Shown one piece after another: positions 27,834 to 36,900 of a DNA stretch of 64,000 nucleotides. How positions within the stretch are numbered: the first letter of the stretch is position 1; the number at the start of each line of letters is the position of its first letter. The notes below the pieces were generated by a model. The model worked only from the letters and a program-made list of their open reading frames with translations. It made no database searches and was not told the DNA's origin. The position numbers and the translations under genes were made by a program. Source of the DNA: Aedoeadaptatus coli (lineage in GTDB: Bacteria > Bacillota > Clostridia > Tissierellales > Peptoniphilaceae); the NCBI RefSeq assembly GCF_900343085.1, contig NZ_OPYI01000010.1:30368-94367 (forward strand). The letters are read 5' to 3'.

Positions 27834-27856
27834 AAAACGGCCTCGCGCCGTTTTTT
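27832..27856. terminator. Bidirectional terminator between the coiled-coil gene and tmcAL
   Basis: AAAAAACGGC (27832-27841) pairs perfectly with GCCGTTTTTT (27847-27856) around a five-base loop, giving T-runs on both strands between convergent genes. Confidence 0.85.
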
Positions 27857-27862
27857 CATTGC

Positions 27863-28981
27863 TCAGAAGCCTCGATAATCCCGTCCCATTTCCCCGGAGG
27901 TGAGCACGCTCCAAAGGTCCGTGGCCTTTTCTTCGAAAGCCAAGAACCGTTTTTCATCGAGAGAGCATTTTTTCACTTGTTTGTAATTGGTAAGTAAGGT
28001 AACGGACGAATCCTTCGCCTTGCGTAGATAGTCTTTCCCTTTCTCGGAAAATGCCAAGACCTGAAAAGTATGCTGACGGGCCATGGCCGCCTCGACGGAC
28101 GCCTTATCCATTCCGAGAGATGCGTGGAACATGAGGCGGGCGATGCGCCAGCGGGAATAGCGCCGAGTCTTCGCCAGCTCCGTGAATTCATCATAGGTCT
28201 TGGCCTCGCGCAAACAGGCGCGGATTCGCTTGTCCAGTCCGATTTCGTAGCCGGCAAAGGATGTGAGATCCGGGGGAGAAGAAAGCCACAGGCCGCGGTA
28301 GAAGCGGTAGAGGGATTCGACCAAATCCGATTCCTTGTATTGAGGCGCTGATCCCGCGCAGAAATGCTCGATTTGATGCGGGTCGATCATGGCGCGAATG
28401 GCCGATGCGGAGCATGTCTTCTCGTTGTCTTGGGCTCGCTCCACCATCACGAGAGGAATCGCCGGCGCCAATTGCTTCAGGCTTTTATAGTAGCCGTAAG
28501 CCAAGAGGGCGTTAGACTGAAACACCTGAGCCCAAGATTTATCCTCCGCCTCCAAAGCCTGTTTGTACGCCGCGGCATAGGATGCGCCGCTTTCCATGGC
28601 CGTTCTGAGGCGGGAATGAAATTCTTCGGTCTTTTCGTAGCGATAAATGGCATCGAAAGTCGCGTTGTCGCCGAATTCCGTGCCGCAAAAGACGGCGTCG
28701 ATGAAAGGCAATCGACTCGCGACAGCCATGGCGCCTCGGGAAAAATACTCGCCGCCGGAGGTGGCCGACTGCACCGGATGGGTAATCACCACATCGGCAC
28801 CGTTTTTCACAAGGTCATTCGCCCGTGTAAACTTGTCTGTGACAACGGGCAGGCCCCGCTGCGTAAAAGAGGCGCTCATTAAAACGACGACGCCATAGCC
28901 GCATTCTTTGGCGCGTCGGATTAGGTATGTATGGCCGTAATGCAGAGGGTTGGTCTCCGCCACGATGAGTGCATAGGGCAT
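27863..28981 (-). CDS. tmcAL: tRNA(Met) cytidine acetate ligase TmcAL
   Basis: This 372-residue protein of the YlbM/TmcAL family acetylates the wobble cytidine of elongator tRNA-Met using acetate and ATP. The nucleotidyltransferase motif HYGH is in IVAETNPLHYGHTYLI, and SASAIR is the second family motif. The ATG at 28981 is chosen because AAAGGA is 8 bases upstream and the N-terminus then aligns with the family; a longer reading from 28999 has no clear ribosome-binding site. It is divergent from ackA, whose product consumes or makes acetate. Confidence 0.9.
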   Translation of the reverse strand: MPYALIVAETNPLHYGHTYLIRRAKECGYGVVVLMSASFTQRGLPVVTDKFTRANDLVKNGADVVITHPVQSATSGGEYFSRGAMAVASRLPFIDAVFCGTEFGDNATFDAIYRYEKTEEFHSRLRTAMESGASYAAAYKQALEAEDKSWAQVFQSNALLAYGYYKSLKQLAPAIPLVMVERAQDNEKTCSASAIRAMIDPHQIEHFCAGSAPQYKESDLVESLYRFYRGLWLSSPPDLTSFAGYEIGLDKRIRACLREAKTYDEFTELAKTRRYSRWRIARLMFHASLGMDKASVEAAMARQHTFQVLAFSEKGKDYLRKAKDSSVTLLTNYKQVKKCSLDEKRFLAFEEKATDLWSVLTSGEMGRDYRGF

Positions 28982-29007
28982 GATTTCAATCCTTTTCATC
29001 TCTTTTC

Positions 29008-29036
29008 TTCGACAAGGAACGATTATATGATATAAT
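29008..29036 (+). promoter_or_regulatory. Promoter of ackA
   Basis: A consensus TATAAT (29031-29036) preceded by TGA forms an extended -10; the -35 (TTCGAC, 29008-29013) is weak. A full AAGGAGG Shine-Dalgarno follows before the ackA start. Confidence 0.6.
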
Positions 29037-29074
29037 AACTGCGGTCAAAATGAAAATGCTTAAGGAGGAAATAC

Positions 29075-30265
29075 ATGAAAATTTTAGTCATTAACTGTGG
29101 CAGCTCTTCTCTGAAATACCAGTTAATCGATATGGAAGATAAGAAAGTTCTCGCCAAAGGTTTAGCAGAACGGATCGGCATCGAAGGCGGCCGCGTAAAA
29201 TACGAAGCAGCCGGCAAAGACGAAATCGTCATCGAAGAAATGCTCGCCGATCACAAGGCAGCTCTTAAAATCGTCTTGGATTCTCTGCAACACGCTGAAT
29301 ACGGCGCCGTTAAGAGCTTAGACGAAATCGATGCCGTCGGCCACCGCGTCGTTCACGGCGGCGAAGCCTTTGCCGAATCGGTGATTATCGACGACGAGGT
29401 CATGAAAGCCATTAACGACAATGTTGAAATTGCACCCCTGCACAATCCGCCGAACATTATCGGTATCGAAGCCTGCAAGGAAATCATGGGCGACATCCCC
29501 ATGGTCGCTGTATTCGACACGGCTTTCCACCAAACCATTCCGGCATTAAACTACATCTATGCCCTTCCCTACGAATACTACGAAAAATACAAAGTTCGTC
29601 GCTACGGCTTCCACGGCACCAGCCACCAATACATTACGGGACGTGCCGCTGAAATGCTCGGCAAGGACCTCGACGATGTAAACTTAATTACCTGCCACTT
29701 AGGTAACGGCTCCAGTATCAGCGCCGTCGTCGGCGGTAAATGCTACGACACCACCATGGGCTTTACGCCTCTCGAAGGCCTGGCCATGGGTACCCGTACC
29801 GGCGACATGGACCCTGCCATCGTTCCCTTCATCATGGACAAAGAAAACCTCTCTACCGAAGAAATGTCCAATGTCATGAACAAAAAGAGCGGCGTCTTGG
29901 GCATCAGCGGCGTTTCCAGCGACTTCAGAGACTTGGAAGAAGCAGCTGAAAAGGGCAACGAACGGGCACAACTGGCTCTGGATATTTTCGAAAACCGCGT
30001 CCGCAAATTCATCGGCGCCTATTTAACCGAAATGGATCACTGCGACGGCATTATCTTTACGGCCGGCGTCGGCGAAAACTCTATTTCCACGAGAGAACGC
30101 GTCATCGACGGCTTAGCTTCCTTAGGCATTAAGATCGATCGCGACAAAAACGACATGCGCGGCAAAGAAGCCGTCATCAGTGCCGACGATTCTTCCATTC
30201 CCGTATTGGTCATTCCCACCAACGAAGAATTAAAAATCGCCATGGAAACGGCTAAACTCGTTTAA
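29075..30265 (+). CDS. ackA: Acetate kinase
   Basis: This 396-residue enzyme interconverts acetyl phosphate plus ADP and acetate plus ATP, a main substrate-level ATP source in fermenting anaerobes. The N-terminal [31 protein letters not shown] and [14 protein letters not shown] [11 protein letters not shown] blocks are diagnostic. No pta is adjacent. The gene uses more AT-rich, strongly biased codons than its neighbours, which suggests high expression. Confidence 0.98.
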   Translation: MKILVINCGSSSLKYQLIDMEDKKVLAKGLAERIGIEGGRVKYEAAGKDEIVIEEMLADHKAALKIVLDSLQHAEYGAVKSLDEIDAVGHRVVHGGEAFAESVIIDDEVMKAINDNVEIAPLHNPPNIIGIEACKEIMGDIPMVAVFDTAFHQTIPALNYIYALPYEYYEKYKVRRYGFHGTSHQYITGRAAEMLGKDLDDVNLITCHLGNGSSISAVVGGKCYDTTMGFTPLEGLAMGTRTGDMDPAIVPFIMDKENLSTEEMSNVMNKKSGVLGISGVSSDFRDLEEAAEKGNERAQLALDIFENRVRKFIGAYLTEMDHCDGIIFTAGVGENSISTRERVIDGLASLGIKIDRDKNDMRGKEAVISADDSSIPVLVIPTNEELKIAMETAKLV

Positions 30266-30270
30266 ATTCC

Positions 30271-30300
30271 TTGACAGGAGACCGTTTCTTATCATATAAT
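30271..30300 (+). promoter_or_regulatory. Consensus sigma-A promoter of yceD-rpmF
   Basis: TTGACA (30271-30276), an 18-base spacer and TATAAT (30295-30300): both hexamers are perfect. It lies between ackA and yceD. Confidence 0.85.
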
Positions 30301-30329
30301 AGCTTGCAGCAGTTTTAGAGGTGATACCT

Positions 30330-30839
30330 TTGCGTAGAGAATTTTCTGATTTTTTACAAGGAAGTGACATCCACAAACACGTCGAAGGTCAGCTGATGAA
30401 AGAAGACAGTCCCTTGGATTTAGAAGGTCTCGATCTTCTCGATCCCGTTGACTACGATATGGACATCTACAAAGTCGATGGGGACTTGGAAGTCGACGTT
30501 CACGTGACCTACGACATCAAAACCCCGTGTGATCGCTGCTTGAAGACGGTGGAAGAAACCATCGACAGCGAATCCCATGTGGTCGTAACCACCGATGAGG
30601 AAGAGGACGACGAGGCGAACGTGCTTCTCGTCGAAACATTGGATGAATTTCCGTTGGCGGAAATAGTATTCTCGCAAGTGATAACATCCGTACCGATCAA
30701 AGTTTTGTGCGATGATGATTGCAAGGGACTTTGCCCGGTCTGTGGTGAGGATTTAAACGAACATCCCGATCACCATTGTGAATCGGAAGGCATCAGCCCC
30801 TTTGAATCCTTGAAAAATCTATTTGATGAAAAAGCATAA
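30330..30839 (+). CDS. yceD: YceD/DUF177 family protein
   Basis: This 169-residue protein belongs to the YceD (DUF177) family, needed for normal 23S rRNA accumulation in plants and bacteria, and is typically encoded before rpmF as here. Cysteine pairs CDRC and CPVC suggest metal binding. The TTG at 30330 is chosen because GAGGTG (30318-30323) is at the right distance; a GTG at 30321 would lie inside that site. An acidic stretch runs from about residue 88 to 97. Confidence 0.85.
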   Translation: MRREFSDFLQGSDIHKHVEGQLMKEDSPLDLEGLDLLDPVDYDMDIYKVDGDLEVDVHVTYDIKTPCDRCLKTVEETIDSESHVVVTTDEEEDDEANVLLVETLDEFPLAEIVFSQVITSVPIKVLCDDDCKGLCPVCGEDLNEHPDHHCESEGISPFESLKNLFDEKA

Positions 30840-30858
30840 GAGATAGGGAGGTGTAGAC

Positions 30859-31047
30859 ATGGCAGTACCTAAGAGTAAAACTTCGAAACAACGTAAAAAC
30901 AAGAGACGTGCATCTTCTTATCGTCTGAATAAAACGACTGTCGCTGAGTGCCCCAATTGCCACGAAGCGAAGTTACCCCACCGTATTTGCCCGAGCTGCG
31001 GCTACTACGATGGCAAAGAAGTTATCGCAACTTCTGAAGAAGTATAA
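30859..31047 (+). CDS. rpmF: 50S ribosomal protein L32
   Basis: This 62-residue protein starts with the L32 signature AVPKSKTSKQRKNKRRA and has the zinc-binding pairs CPNC and CPSC. AGGGAGGTG precedes the start. It is co-transcribed with yceD and followed by a strong terminator. Confidence 0.98.
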   Translation: MAVPKSKTSKQRKNKRRASSYRLNKTTVAECPNCHEAKLPHRICPSCGYYDGKEVIATSEEV

Positions 31048-31048
31048 G

Positions 31049-31081
31049 AAAAGAGCTTCCGATTTTTCGGAAGCTCTTTTT
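31049..31081 (+). terminator. Intrinsic terminator after rpmF
   Basis: A perfect 12-base-pair stem (31051-31062 with 31067-31078) with a TTTT loop ends in T5. Confidence 0.9.
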
Positions 31082-31086
31082 GCATT

Positions 31087-31117
31087 AGAAAACCCCCGGT
31101 TTAACCGGGGGTTCTCT
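31087..31117 (-). terminator. Intrinsic terminator after the M29 aminopeptidase
   Basis: A perfect 10-base-pair stem (31091-31100 with 31104-31113), rich in G and C, is followed by TTTTC on the minus strand. It lies about 25 bases past the aminopeptidase stop. On the plus strand it could act as a second stop for rpmF transcripts. Confidence 0.75.
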
Positions 31118-31141
31118 TTTCGGGCACCCTTCAGTGTCCTT

Positions 31142-32371
31142 TTATTCTGCCCAATTGCCGTTTACAAAAATCGGCACTTCAGCGCCATCTTCCGTGGTCG
31201 CAATAATGGAGAGATCCGCCGTGCCCACCATAAAGTCCACGTGGATCAAGCTGTCGTTTGCGCCTCGTTCTAAAAGCGCATCTTCATTTAAATCGCCGCC
31301 GCCGGTTAAATTGGTGGGATAGGCCTTTCCGAGAGCCAAGTGGCAAGAGGCGTTTTCGTCGTAAAGGGTGTTGTAGAAAAGTTGATTGCGATTGGAAATC
31401 GGCGAATCGTAGGGAACGAGAGCCACCTCGCCTAAGCGACGGGCGCCTTCGTCGGTGTCGAGCAAACGGGCGAGAACGTCTTTTCCCTTTTCGGCGTCGA
31501 AATCGACGACCTTCCCGTCTTTAAAGCGAAGCCAAAAGTGATCGATCACATTGCCGTTGTAGGCGAGGGGCATGGAGGCGTAGACGATGCCGTCGACCCC
31601 GCTCCGGTGGGGAAGGGTAAAGACTTCTTCCGTGGGAATATTTGCCACGAAGTAGCGGCCGTCGGGCAAGGTGGATCCGCCGCCGGCCCAAATGTGACCT
31701 TCGGGGAGGGTGATCGTCAGGTCCGTTCCCAAGCTGTTTTTGTAGTGAAGGGATTTGTATGCGGCTTCGGTGAGCTTCTTCGCCTGCCCGTCCACCGTCG
31801 TCGTATGCTTTTTCCAATCGGCGATGGTGTTTTCAGAGACGCGGCACATATCGAAAATCGCCTGCCACAACTTTTTCACGGCAACGTCTGTGTCATCTTC
31901 GGGATAGACTTTCTTCGCCCAGGCCTCCGTAGCGATTCCTGCGACGGTCCATGGGTTTTCGTCCTTCATTATGGCCTCGGAGTAAAAGCGCATGGCCTTG
32001 GAGCGGCTCATGGACGCTTCCTGAAGCTTGTGGGCATCGATTTGTTTTAACAAATCCGGATCCGATCCCGTAAAGGATAAAAAGGCGGCGCCGTTTTCAA
32101 TGTAGTGGCGATACAATTCCGTATCGAAATCATGAACCGTGTTAAGCACCTCTTCCGGTGCATGTTCGTATTTTAAAAGGGTAAGGGCATCGTCCGACCA
32201 AATGACGCGCACGTCGGCGGCGCCCTGGGCGTAGGCCGCTTCGGCGCAGGCGACGACCAAGTCCCTTCCCTCGATGGGACTTCGGATCACAAGATCCTGT
32301 CCTTTTTGCAGAGAAAGGCCGGTGTTTATCAGTAATTCAGCATAAGCATCTAATTGTTCGTTGAAATTCAT
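31142..32371 (-). CDS. M29 family aminopeptidase (AmpS/PepS/thermophilic type)
   Basis: This 409-residue metallopeptidase removes N-terminal residues from peptides and suits an amino-acid fermenting host. Likely dinuclear-metal ligands are in PTEEVFTLP, LGEVALVP, the Tyr and His of YNTLYDENASCHLALG, and the HVD of SLIHVDFMVG. No signal peptide is seen, so it is cytoplasmic. The start follows AAGGAGG. A TGG-TATACT extended -10 (32397-32389 on the minus strand) lies upstream. Confidence 0.93.
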   Translation of the reverse strand: MNFNEQLDAYAELLINTGLSLQKGQDLVIRSPIEGRDLVVACAEAAYAQGAADVRVIWSDDALTLLKYEHAPEEVLNTVHDFDTELYRHYIENGAAFLSFTGSDPDLLKQIDAHKLQEASMSRSKAMRFYSEAIMKDENPWTVAGIATEAWAKKVYPEDDTDVAVKKLWQAIFDMCRVSENTIADWKKHTTTVDGQAKKLTEAAYKSLHYKNSLGTDLTITLPEGHIWAGGGSTLPDGRYFVANIPTEEVFTLPHRSGVDGIVYASMPLAYNGNVIDHFWLRFKDGKVVDFDAEKGKDVLARLLDTDEGARRLGEVALVPYDSPISNRNQLFYNTLYDENASCHLALGKAYPTNLTGGGDLNEDALLERGANDSLIHVDFMVGTADLSIIATTEDGAEVPIFVNGNWAE

Positions 32372-32430
32372 AGTTCCTCCTTTTTCTGAAAGTATACCAC
32401 AATCCGGCGTCGAAAAAAGAGAAAGGATTC

Positions 32431-32459
32431 TTGCAAGGGTAGGGTGCGCGTGTTATAAT
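32431..32459 (+). promoter_or_regulatory. Promoter of rpsB-tsf
   Basis: TTGCAA (32431-32436), 17 bases, then perfect TATAAT (32454-32459). Transcription would start near 32466 and give a leader of about 90 bases. Confidence 0.8.
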
Positions 32460-32465
32460 ATATCG

Positions 32466-32557
32466 GTACAAATACGCACACAGCCTCAGAACCTGGCCGT
32501 TGCCTGAGGGTCGCTTTGTTCATACGGGCTGTGGAGGAAAAAACATTTGGAGGTAAT
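32466..32557 (+). promoter_or_regulatory. Structured 5' leader of rpsB (candidate S2 autoregulatory leader)
   Basis: CACAGCC (32479-32485) can pair with GGCTGTG (32527-32533), closing a multibranch structure. CCTCAG (32484-32489) can pair with CTGAGG (32504-32509). The two helices share CC at 32484-32485, so they partly compete. The outer helix ends directly at the GGAGG stretch before the start, a layout that could control translation. Ribosomal protein S2 autoregulates rpsB-tsf in other bacteria; its role here is inferred. Confidence 0.5.
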
Positions 32558-33340
32558 ATGTCTGTAGTATCTATGAAGAGCCTGCTTGAAGCCGGCGTAC
32601 ACTTTGGTCACCAAACCAGAAGATGGAACCCGAAGATGAAGAAATACATCTTCACCGAACGCAACGGTATTTACATTATCGACTTACAAAAAACCGTCGG
32701 CAAAATCGAAGAAGCCTACGATTTCGTTCGCGAAACCGCTCAAAACGGCGGACAAGTTTTATTTGTCGGTACCAAAAAGCAAGCGCAAGATGCCATCGAA
32801 AAAGAAGCTAAGCGTTGCGGAGAATTCTACATTAACCAACGTTGGTTAGGCGGTCTTCTCACCAACTATCAAACCATAAAGAAGAGAATCGCTCGTCTGA
32901 AAGATTTGGAAGAAATGGAAACAGACGGTCGCTTCGACGTTCTTCCCAAGAAGGAAGTTATCGGCCTTCGTCACGAAAGAGAACGTCTTGAAAAATTCTT
33001 AGGCGGCATTAAGGACATGAACGGTCTGCCCGATGTCATGTACGTCGTCGATCCGAAGAAAGAAAATATCGCCGTTAAAGAAGCGCAAAAGCTCGGCATT
33101 CCCATCGTCGGTATTCTCGATACCAACTGCGATCCCGATGAATTGGATTACCCCATCCCCGGCAATGACGATGCCATTCGTGCCGTAAAATTAATTACGG
33201 AAACCATGGCTAACGCCGTTCTCGAAGGAAAACAAGGGGCACAAGACCACGCTGAAGAAGAAGCTGAAGCACCTGAAGCATCTGAAGAAACTGAAAATCA
33301 AATCACGGATAGTGCGGCTGATACAAAAGAACAAGAATAA
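32558..33340 (+). CDS. rpsB: 30S ribosomal protein S2
   Basis: This 260-residue ribosomal protein has the S2 signatures [29 protein letters not shown] and [12 protein letters not shown] Glu/Ala-rich tail of about 35 residues extends past the conserved core. The ATG at 32558 follows TTGGAGGT; a longer reading from a TTG at 32516 would translate the structured leader and is rejected. Codon use is strongly biased, as expected for high expression. Confidence 0.98.
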   Translation: MSVVSMKSLLEAGVHFGHQTRRWNPKMKKYIFTERNGIYIIDLQKTVGKIEEAYDFVRETAQNGGQVLFVGTKKQAQDAIEKEAKRCGEFYINQRWLGGLLTNYQTIKKRIARLKDLEEMETDGRFDVLPKKEVIGLRHERERLEKFLGGIKDMNGLPDVMYVVDPKKENIAVKEAQKLGIPIVGILDTNCDPDELDYPIPGNDDAIRAVKLITETMANAVLEGKQGAQDHAEEEAEAPEASEETENQITDSAADTKEQE

Positions 33341-33348
33341 GGCAAATT

Positions 33349-33383
33349 ATAAGAGTTCTGGCCAATGGAACTCTTATTTTTTT
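33349..33383 (+). terminator. Intercistronic terminator/attenuator between rpsB and tsf
   Basis: ATAAGAGTTC (33349-33358) pairs perfectly with GAACTCTTAT (33368-33377) and is followed by T7. No convincing separate tsf promoter is seen, so this probably sets the rpsB:tsf ratio by partial termination. Confidence 0.75.
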
Positions 33384-33417
33384 GAGAGTGCAACTCGTAT
33401 CTGAAAGGGGACTTAAA

Positions 33418-34062
33418 ATGGAAATTTCTGCAAAAATGGTAAAAGAATTAAGAGACAAATCCGGCGCAGGCATGATGGACTGCAAGAAGGCCTTAAAGGA
33501 ATCCAACGGCGACATTGATCGTGCTGCCGACATCCTCAGAGAACAAGGCCTGAGCAAGGTCGCTAAGAAGAGCGATCGCATCGCAGCAGAAGGGATTGTA
33601 GAAAGCTACATCCACAACAACCGCATCGGCGTTTTGATCGAAGTCAACACAGAAACCGACTTTGTCGCCAAAAACGAAGACTTCAGAGAATTCGTTCGCG
33701 ACATGGCCATGCAAGTGGCTGCCGTCAACCCGAAATACGTTACCCGCGACGAAGTTCCCCAAGACGAATTGGATCACGAACGTTCCGTCTTAAAGGAACA
33801 AGCCTTAAACGAAGGCAAACCGGAACACATTGTAGAAAAAATGGTCGAAGGCCGTTTGGAAAAATTCTACAAAGAAATCGTCCTTTTGGATCAACCCTTC
33901 ATTAAAGACGGCGACAAGACCGTGAACGAATTGTTAACCGAACTTATCGCAAAGATCGGCGAAAAGATCAGCATCCGTCGCTTCTGCCGCTACGAAGTCG
34001 GTGAAGGCATGGAAAAACGCTCCGAAGACTTTGCCGAAGAAGTTGCAAAACAAATGAAATAA
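33418..34062 (+). CDS. tsf: Elongation factor Ts (short form)
   Basis: This 214-residue nucleotide-exchange factor for EF-Tu has the N-terminal UBA-like domain ([19 protein letters not shown]) and the [12 protein letters not shown] core motif. It is shorter than the E. coli and B. subtilis proteins (about 280-295 residues), resembling the compact single-core type seen in Thermus. The ATG at 33418 follows GAAAGGGG by 8 bases; an in-frame start 12 codons earlier overlaps the terminator region. Confidence 0.96.
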   Translation: MEISAKMVKELRDKSGAGMMDCKKALKESNGDIDRAADILREQGLSKVAKKSDRIAAEGIVESYIHNNRIGVLIEVNTETDFVAKNEDFREFVRDMAMQVAAVNPKYVTRDEVPQDELDHERSVLKEQALNEGKPEHIVEKMVEGRLEKFYKEIVLLDQPFIKDGDKTVNELLTELIAKIGEKISIRRFCRYEVGEGMEKRSEDFAEEVAKQMK

Positions 34063-34075
34063 GCGGACCCGGACC

Positions 34076-34783
34076 ATGGAACCTAAATACAAGAGGATCG
34101 TCTTAAAACTCAGCGGGGAAGCCATGGCGGGAGAAAAAGGAATCGGCATCGATTCTTCTGTGGTCAGGCTCTTCGCTCGTGAGATCAAGCGCATCTCCGA
34201 AGCCGGCGTGGAAACCTGCATCGTCGTCGGCGGCGGCAATTTCTGGCGCGGCCGGGACAGCAAGGAAATGGACCGTGCCACATCCGATTACATGGGCATG
34301 CTCGGCACGGTAATGAACGCCCTGGCCCTTCAGGATGCTCTGGAGCAAATGGAGGTTGTGACGCGGGTCATGACGGCCATCGAAATGAAACAAGTGGCCG
34401 AGCCCTACATTCGTCGCCGGGCCATTCGCCACCTGGAAAAAGGCCGCGTGGTCATTTTCTCCGGAGGCATCGGCAATCCCTATTTTTCCACGGATACCAC
34501 GGCAGCCCTTCGCGCAGCGGAAATCGACGCGGAAGTCATTCTGCTGGCGAAAAAAGGCGTCGACGGCATTTACGATTCCGATCCCAATGTCTATGACGAC
34601 GCCGTGAAATTCGACAATTTGTCTTATTTCGATATTCTCAGCAAGAATTTAAAAATTATGGATTCGACAGCCACTTCTCTATGCATGGATAATGAAATCC
34701 CCCTGCTTGTCTTCGGCATCGACGAATCGAGCAATCTTTTCGACGCGGCCATGGGCAAGGAATTGGGGACCCGTGTGGAATAA
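34076..34783 (+). CDS. pyrH: UMP kinase
   Basis: This 235-residue amino-acid-kinase-fold enzyme phosphorylates UMP to UDP. Blocks include [49 protein letters not shown] and [12 protein letters not shown]. It follows tsf by 13 bases in the standard rpsB-tsf-pyrH-frr order. Confidence 0.98.
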   Translation: MEPKYKRIVLKLSGEAMAGEKGIGIDSSVVRLFAREIKRISEAGVETCIVVGGGNFWRGRDSKEMDRATSDYMGMLGTVMNALALQDALEQMEVVTRVMTAIEMKQVAEPYIRRRAIRHLEKGRVVIFSGGIGNPYFSTDTTAALRAAEIDAEVILLAKKGVDGIYDSDPNVYDDAVKFDNLSYFDILSKNLKIMDSTATSLCMDNEIPLLVFGIDESSNLFDAAMGKELGTRVE

Positions 34784-34795
34784 GGAGGATTTTGT

Positions 34796-35356
34796 ATGGA
34801 TTTTAGCGAAGTCAAAAAAGAAGTTCAAACCAAAACGCAAAAGACTGCCGATCGCTTAAAGGAAGAATTGGCATCCATTCGCGCCGGCCGCGCCAATCCG
34901 TCCCTCTTGGACCGGATTACCGTGGAAGCCTACGGCCAACAAACGCCGTTAAATCAAGTTGCCGGCATTACGGCACCGGAAGCGCGTCTGTTGACCATTC
35001 AACCTTGGGACGCATCCTTGATCCCCGCCATTGAAAAAGAAATTTTGAAATCGGATCTGGGCTTGAATCCATCCAACGACGGCAAATTGATTCGCTTGGC
35101 GATTCCCGCGTTGACGGAAGAACGACGCAAGGAAATGATCAAAGTCGTAGGAAAAGATGCTGAACAATCGAAAGTTGCCATCAGAAACGTTCGTCGCGAC
35201 GCCATCGACTTGATTAAAAAAGCGGAAAAGAACAAGGAAATTTCCGAAGATGATCAAAAAGATTACGAAGAAGAAATTCAAAAGATCATCGACGCCGCCA
35301 TTAAAAACATCGACGCCATTGCGAAGGCAAAGGAAGACGAATTACTTGAAATTTAA
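34796..35356 (+). CDS. frr: Ribosome recycling factor
   Basis: This 186-residue two-domain protein splits post-termination ribosomes together with EF-G. It shows the conserved IRAGRANPSLLDRI early block and the C-terminal RRDAIDLIKKAEK helix. Length is normal. AAGGAGG precedes the ATG, and a terminator hairpin follows the gene. Confidence 0.98.
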   Translation: MDFSEVKKEVQTKTQKTADRLKEELASIRAGRANPSLLDRITVEAYGQQTPLNQVAGITAPEARLLTIQPWDASLIPAIEKEILKSDLGLNPSNDGKLIRLAIPALTEERRKEMIKVVGKDAEQSKVAIRNVRRDAIDLIKKAEKNKEISEDDQKDYEEEIQKIIDAAIKNIDAIAKAKEDELLEI

Positions 35357-35368
35357 ATACAACTGAAT

Positions 35369-35396
35369 AGGGCCCCCTAAGGGGGTTCTTTCTTTT
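35369..35396 (+). terminator. Intrinsic terminator between frr and uppS
   Basis: A CCCCC/GGGGG stem with a TAA loop (about 35373-35385) is followed by TTCTTTCTTTTT. The interrupted T-run suggests partial termination; uppS begins 12 bases later. Confidence 0.7.
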
Positions 35397-35407
35397 TAGG
35401 AGAAATC

Positions 35408-36121
35408 ATGGATTCTGAAAAAAAAGCCATGCCCAAACACCTGGGCATTATCATGGACGGCAACGGTCGCTGGGCAAAGGCGCGCAACATGCCGCGCACC
35501 TACGGCCACAAAGAGGGCGTGAAGCGGGTTTTGGAAATCGTAAGGGCCTGCTATAAATTGAATATCCCCTATCTGTCTCTCTACGCCTTTTCCACGGAAA
35601 ATTGGAAGCGCCCGGAGCAGGAAGTGTCAAACCTTATGTATCTCTTGCACACCTTTATCGATCAATACATTGACGAATTGGACGAAAACGGCGTGAAGCT
35701 GAACATTATGGGCGACCTGTCCGCTTTAGGCGAAAAGACCCGAAAGATGGTCTTAGGCGCCGTCGAGCGCACCGAATCCAACGGCGATCTCATCTTAAAT
35801 ATCGGCTTGAACTACGGCGGACAGGACGAAATCCTTCGTGCGGCAAAAGCGCTGGCGCAAAAAGCCGTAGACGGCGAGATTTCCGTCGATGCCATCGATA
35901 AAGAAGATTTCGAAAGGGAGCTTTACACGAAAAATCAACCGCCTTTGGATCTGTTGATCCGCCCGAGCGGCGAGCTGCGGGTCAGCAATTTTATGCTCTG
36001 GCAATTGGCCTATGCGGAATTTTGGTTCTCGGATATTCTTTGGCCGGACTTTACGGAAGACACATTAAAGAAAGCCATAGACGATTATCAAACGAGGGAC
36101 AGGCGATTTGGAGGCGTATAA
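35408..36121 (+). CDS. uppS: Undecaprenyl diphosphate synthase (cis-prenyltransferase)
   Basis: This 237-residue enzyme builds the C55 lipid carrier for peptidoglycan from farnesyl and isopentenyl diphosphates. HLGIIMDGNGRWAKAR holds the catalytic aspartate, followed by YAFSTENWKRP and the late RPSGELRVSNFMLWQ. It ends in the cell-envelope block uppS-cdsA-rseP, and cdsA starts immediately after its stop. Confidence 0.97.
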   Translation: MDSEKKAMPKHLGIIMDGNGRWAKARNMPRTYGHKEGVKRVLEIVRACYKLNIPYLSLYAFSTENWKRPEQEVSNLMYLLHTFIDQYIDELDENGVKLNIMGDLSALGEKTRKMVLGAVERTESNGDLILNIGLNYGGQDEILRAAKALAQKAVDGEISVDAIDKEDFERELYTKNQPPLDLLIRPSGELRVSNFMLWQLAYAEFWFSDILWPDFTEDTLKKAIDDYQTRDRRFGGV

Positions 36122-36892
36122 TTGAGTAATCTATTAAAACGGACGACGACGGCCTTGGTTCTCATCGCTCTTTTAGTGGCGATTCTCTATTTCGGCGGAA
36201 TGGTGTTGCAATGTGCCGTTCTCTTCTTTTCCCTGGCTCTGTGTCACGAACTGATTTCCGCCTTTAAACACAAGGGCAACAACATTCCCGAGCACTACAT
36301 TCTTCTTGCCTGCGCCTTTCACTTTGTGGTGTACGAGCGGGGCTGGCCGTGGTTTGTGGCATTTACCATCCCTTTGTTTTTCCTCATCCTGTATTATTTA
36401 AAAGAGGATGATTTTACGATCGAAGATATGGGTATCTCTGCCCTCATACTGATCTATGTGCCCACCTTTTTGTTCCCTATCATGGCTTTGGACAAGACGC
36501 GTTACCTTTATCTGGTCTTCGTCATATCCATTGCCACGGATACTTTCGCCTATTTGACGGGCATGGCTTTCGGAAAACACAAGCTGTGTCCCACCATCAG
36601 CCCGAACAAAACCGTGGAGGGCGCGTTGGGCGGCGTCGCGGGCACCATGCTATGCGGTTTGATCTACTGCATGATTTTCGACATTCACATTACGCTGACC
36701 CACGTGCTCTTTATTGGTCTCGCTTCCGTTACGGCGCAGCTGGGAGATCTGTTTGCATCGAAAATTAAACGCGCCACGGGGATAAAGGACTTCGGCCACT
36801 TTTTACCGGGCCACGGCGGATTCATGGACCGCTTCGACAGCATGCTCTTAATCATCCCCATGGTCTATATTCTGTTCCGCTTTTCACTTTAG
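36122..36892 (+). CDS. cdsA: Phosphatidate cytidylyltransferase
   Basis: This 256-residue multi-spanning membrane enzyme forms CDP-diacylglycerol, the precursor used by PgsA (57557). The C-terminal signature runs from TISPNKTVEGALGG to KDFGHFLPGHGGFMDRFDS. The start is TTG at 36122, one base after the uppS stop, with GGAGG (about 36110) upstream. In many relatives dxr comes next; here rseP follows 8 bases later. Confidence 0.95.
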   Translation: MSNLLKRTTTALVLIALLVAILYFGGMVLQCAVLFFSLALCHELISAFKHKGNNIPEHYILLACAFHFVVYERGWPWFVAFTIPLFFLILYYLKEDDFTIEDMGISALILIYVPTFLFPIMALDKTRYLYLVFVISIATDTFAYLTGMAFGKHKLCPTISPNKTVEGALGGVAGTMLCGLIYCMIFDIHITLTHVLFIGLASVTAQLGDLFASKIKRATGIKDFGHFLPGHGGFMDRFDSMLLIIPMVYILFRFSL

Positions 36893-36900
36893 GAGGTTAT

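Noticed and set aside
32516..32557. A longer rpsB beginning with TTG at 32516
   Set aside because: It would translate the structured leader and has no ribosome-binding site; the ATG at 32558 has TTGGAGGT and gives the family N-terminus.
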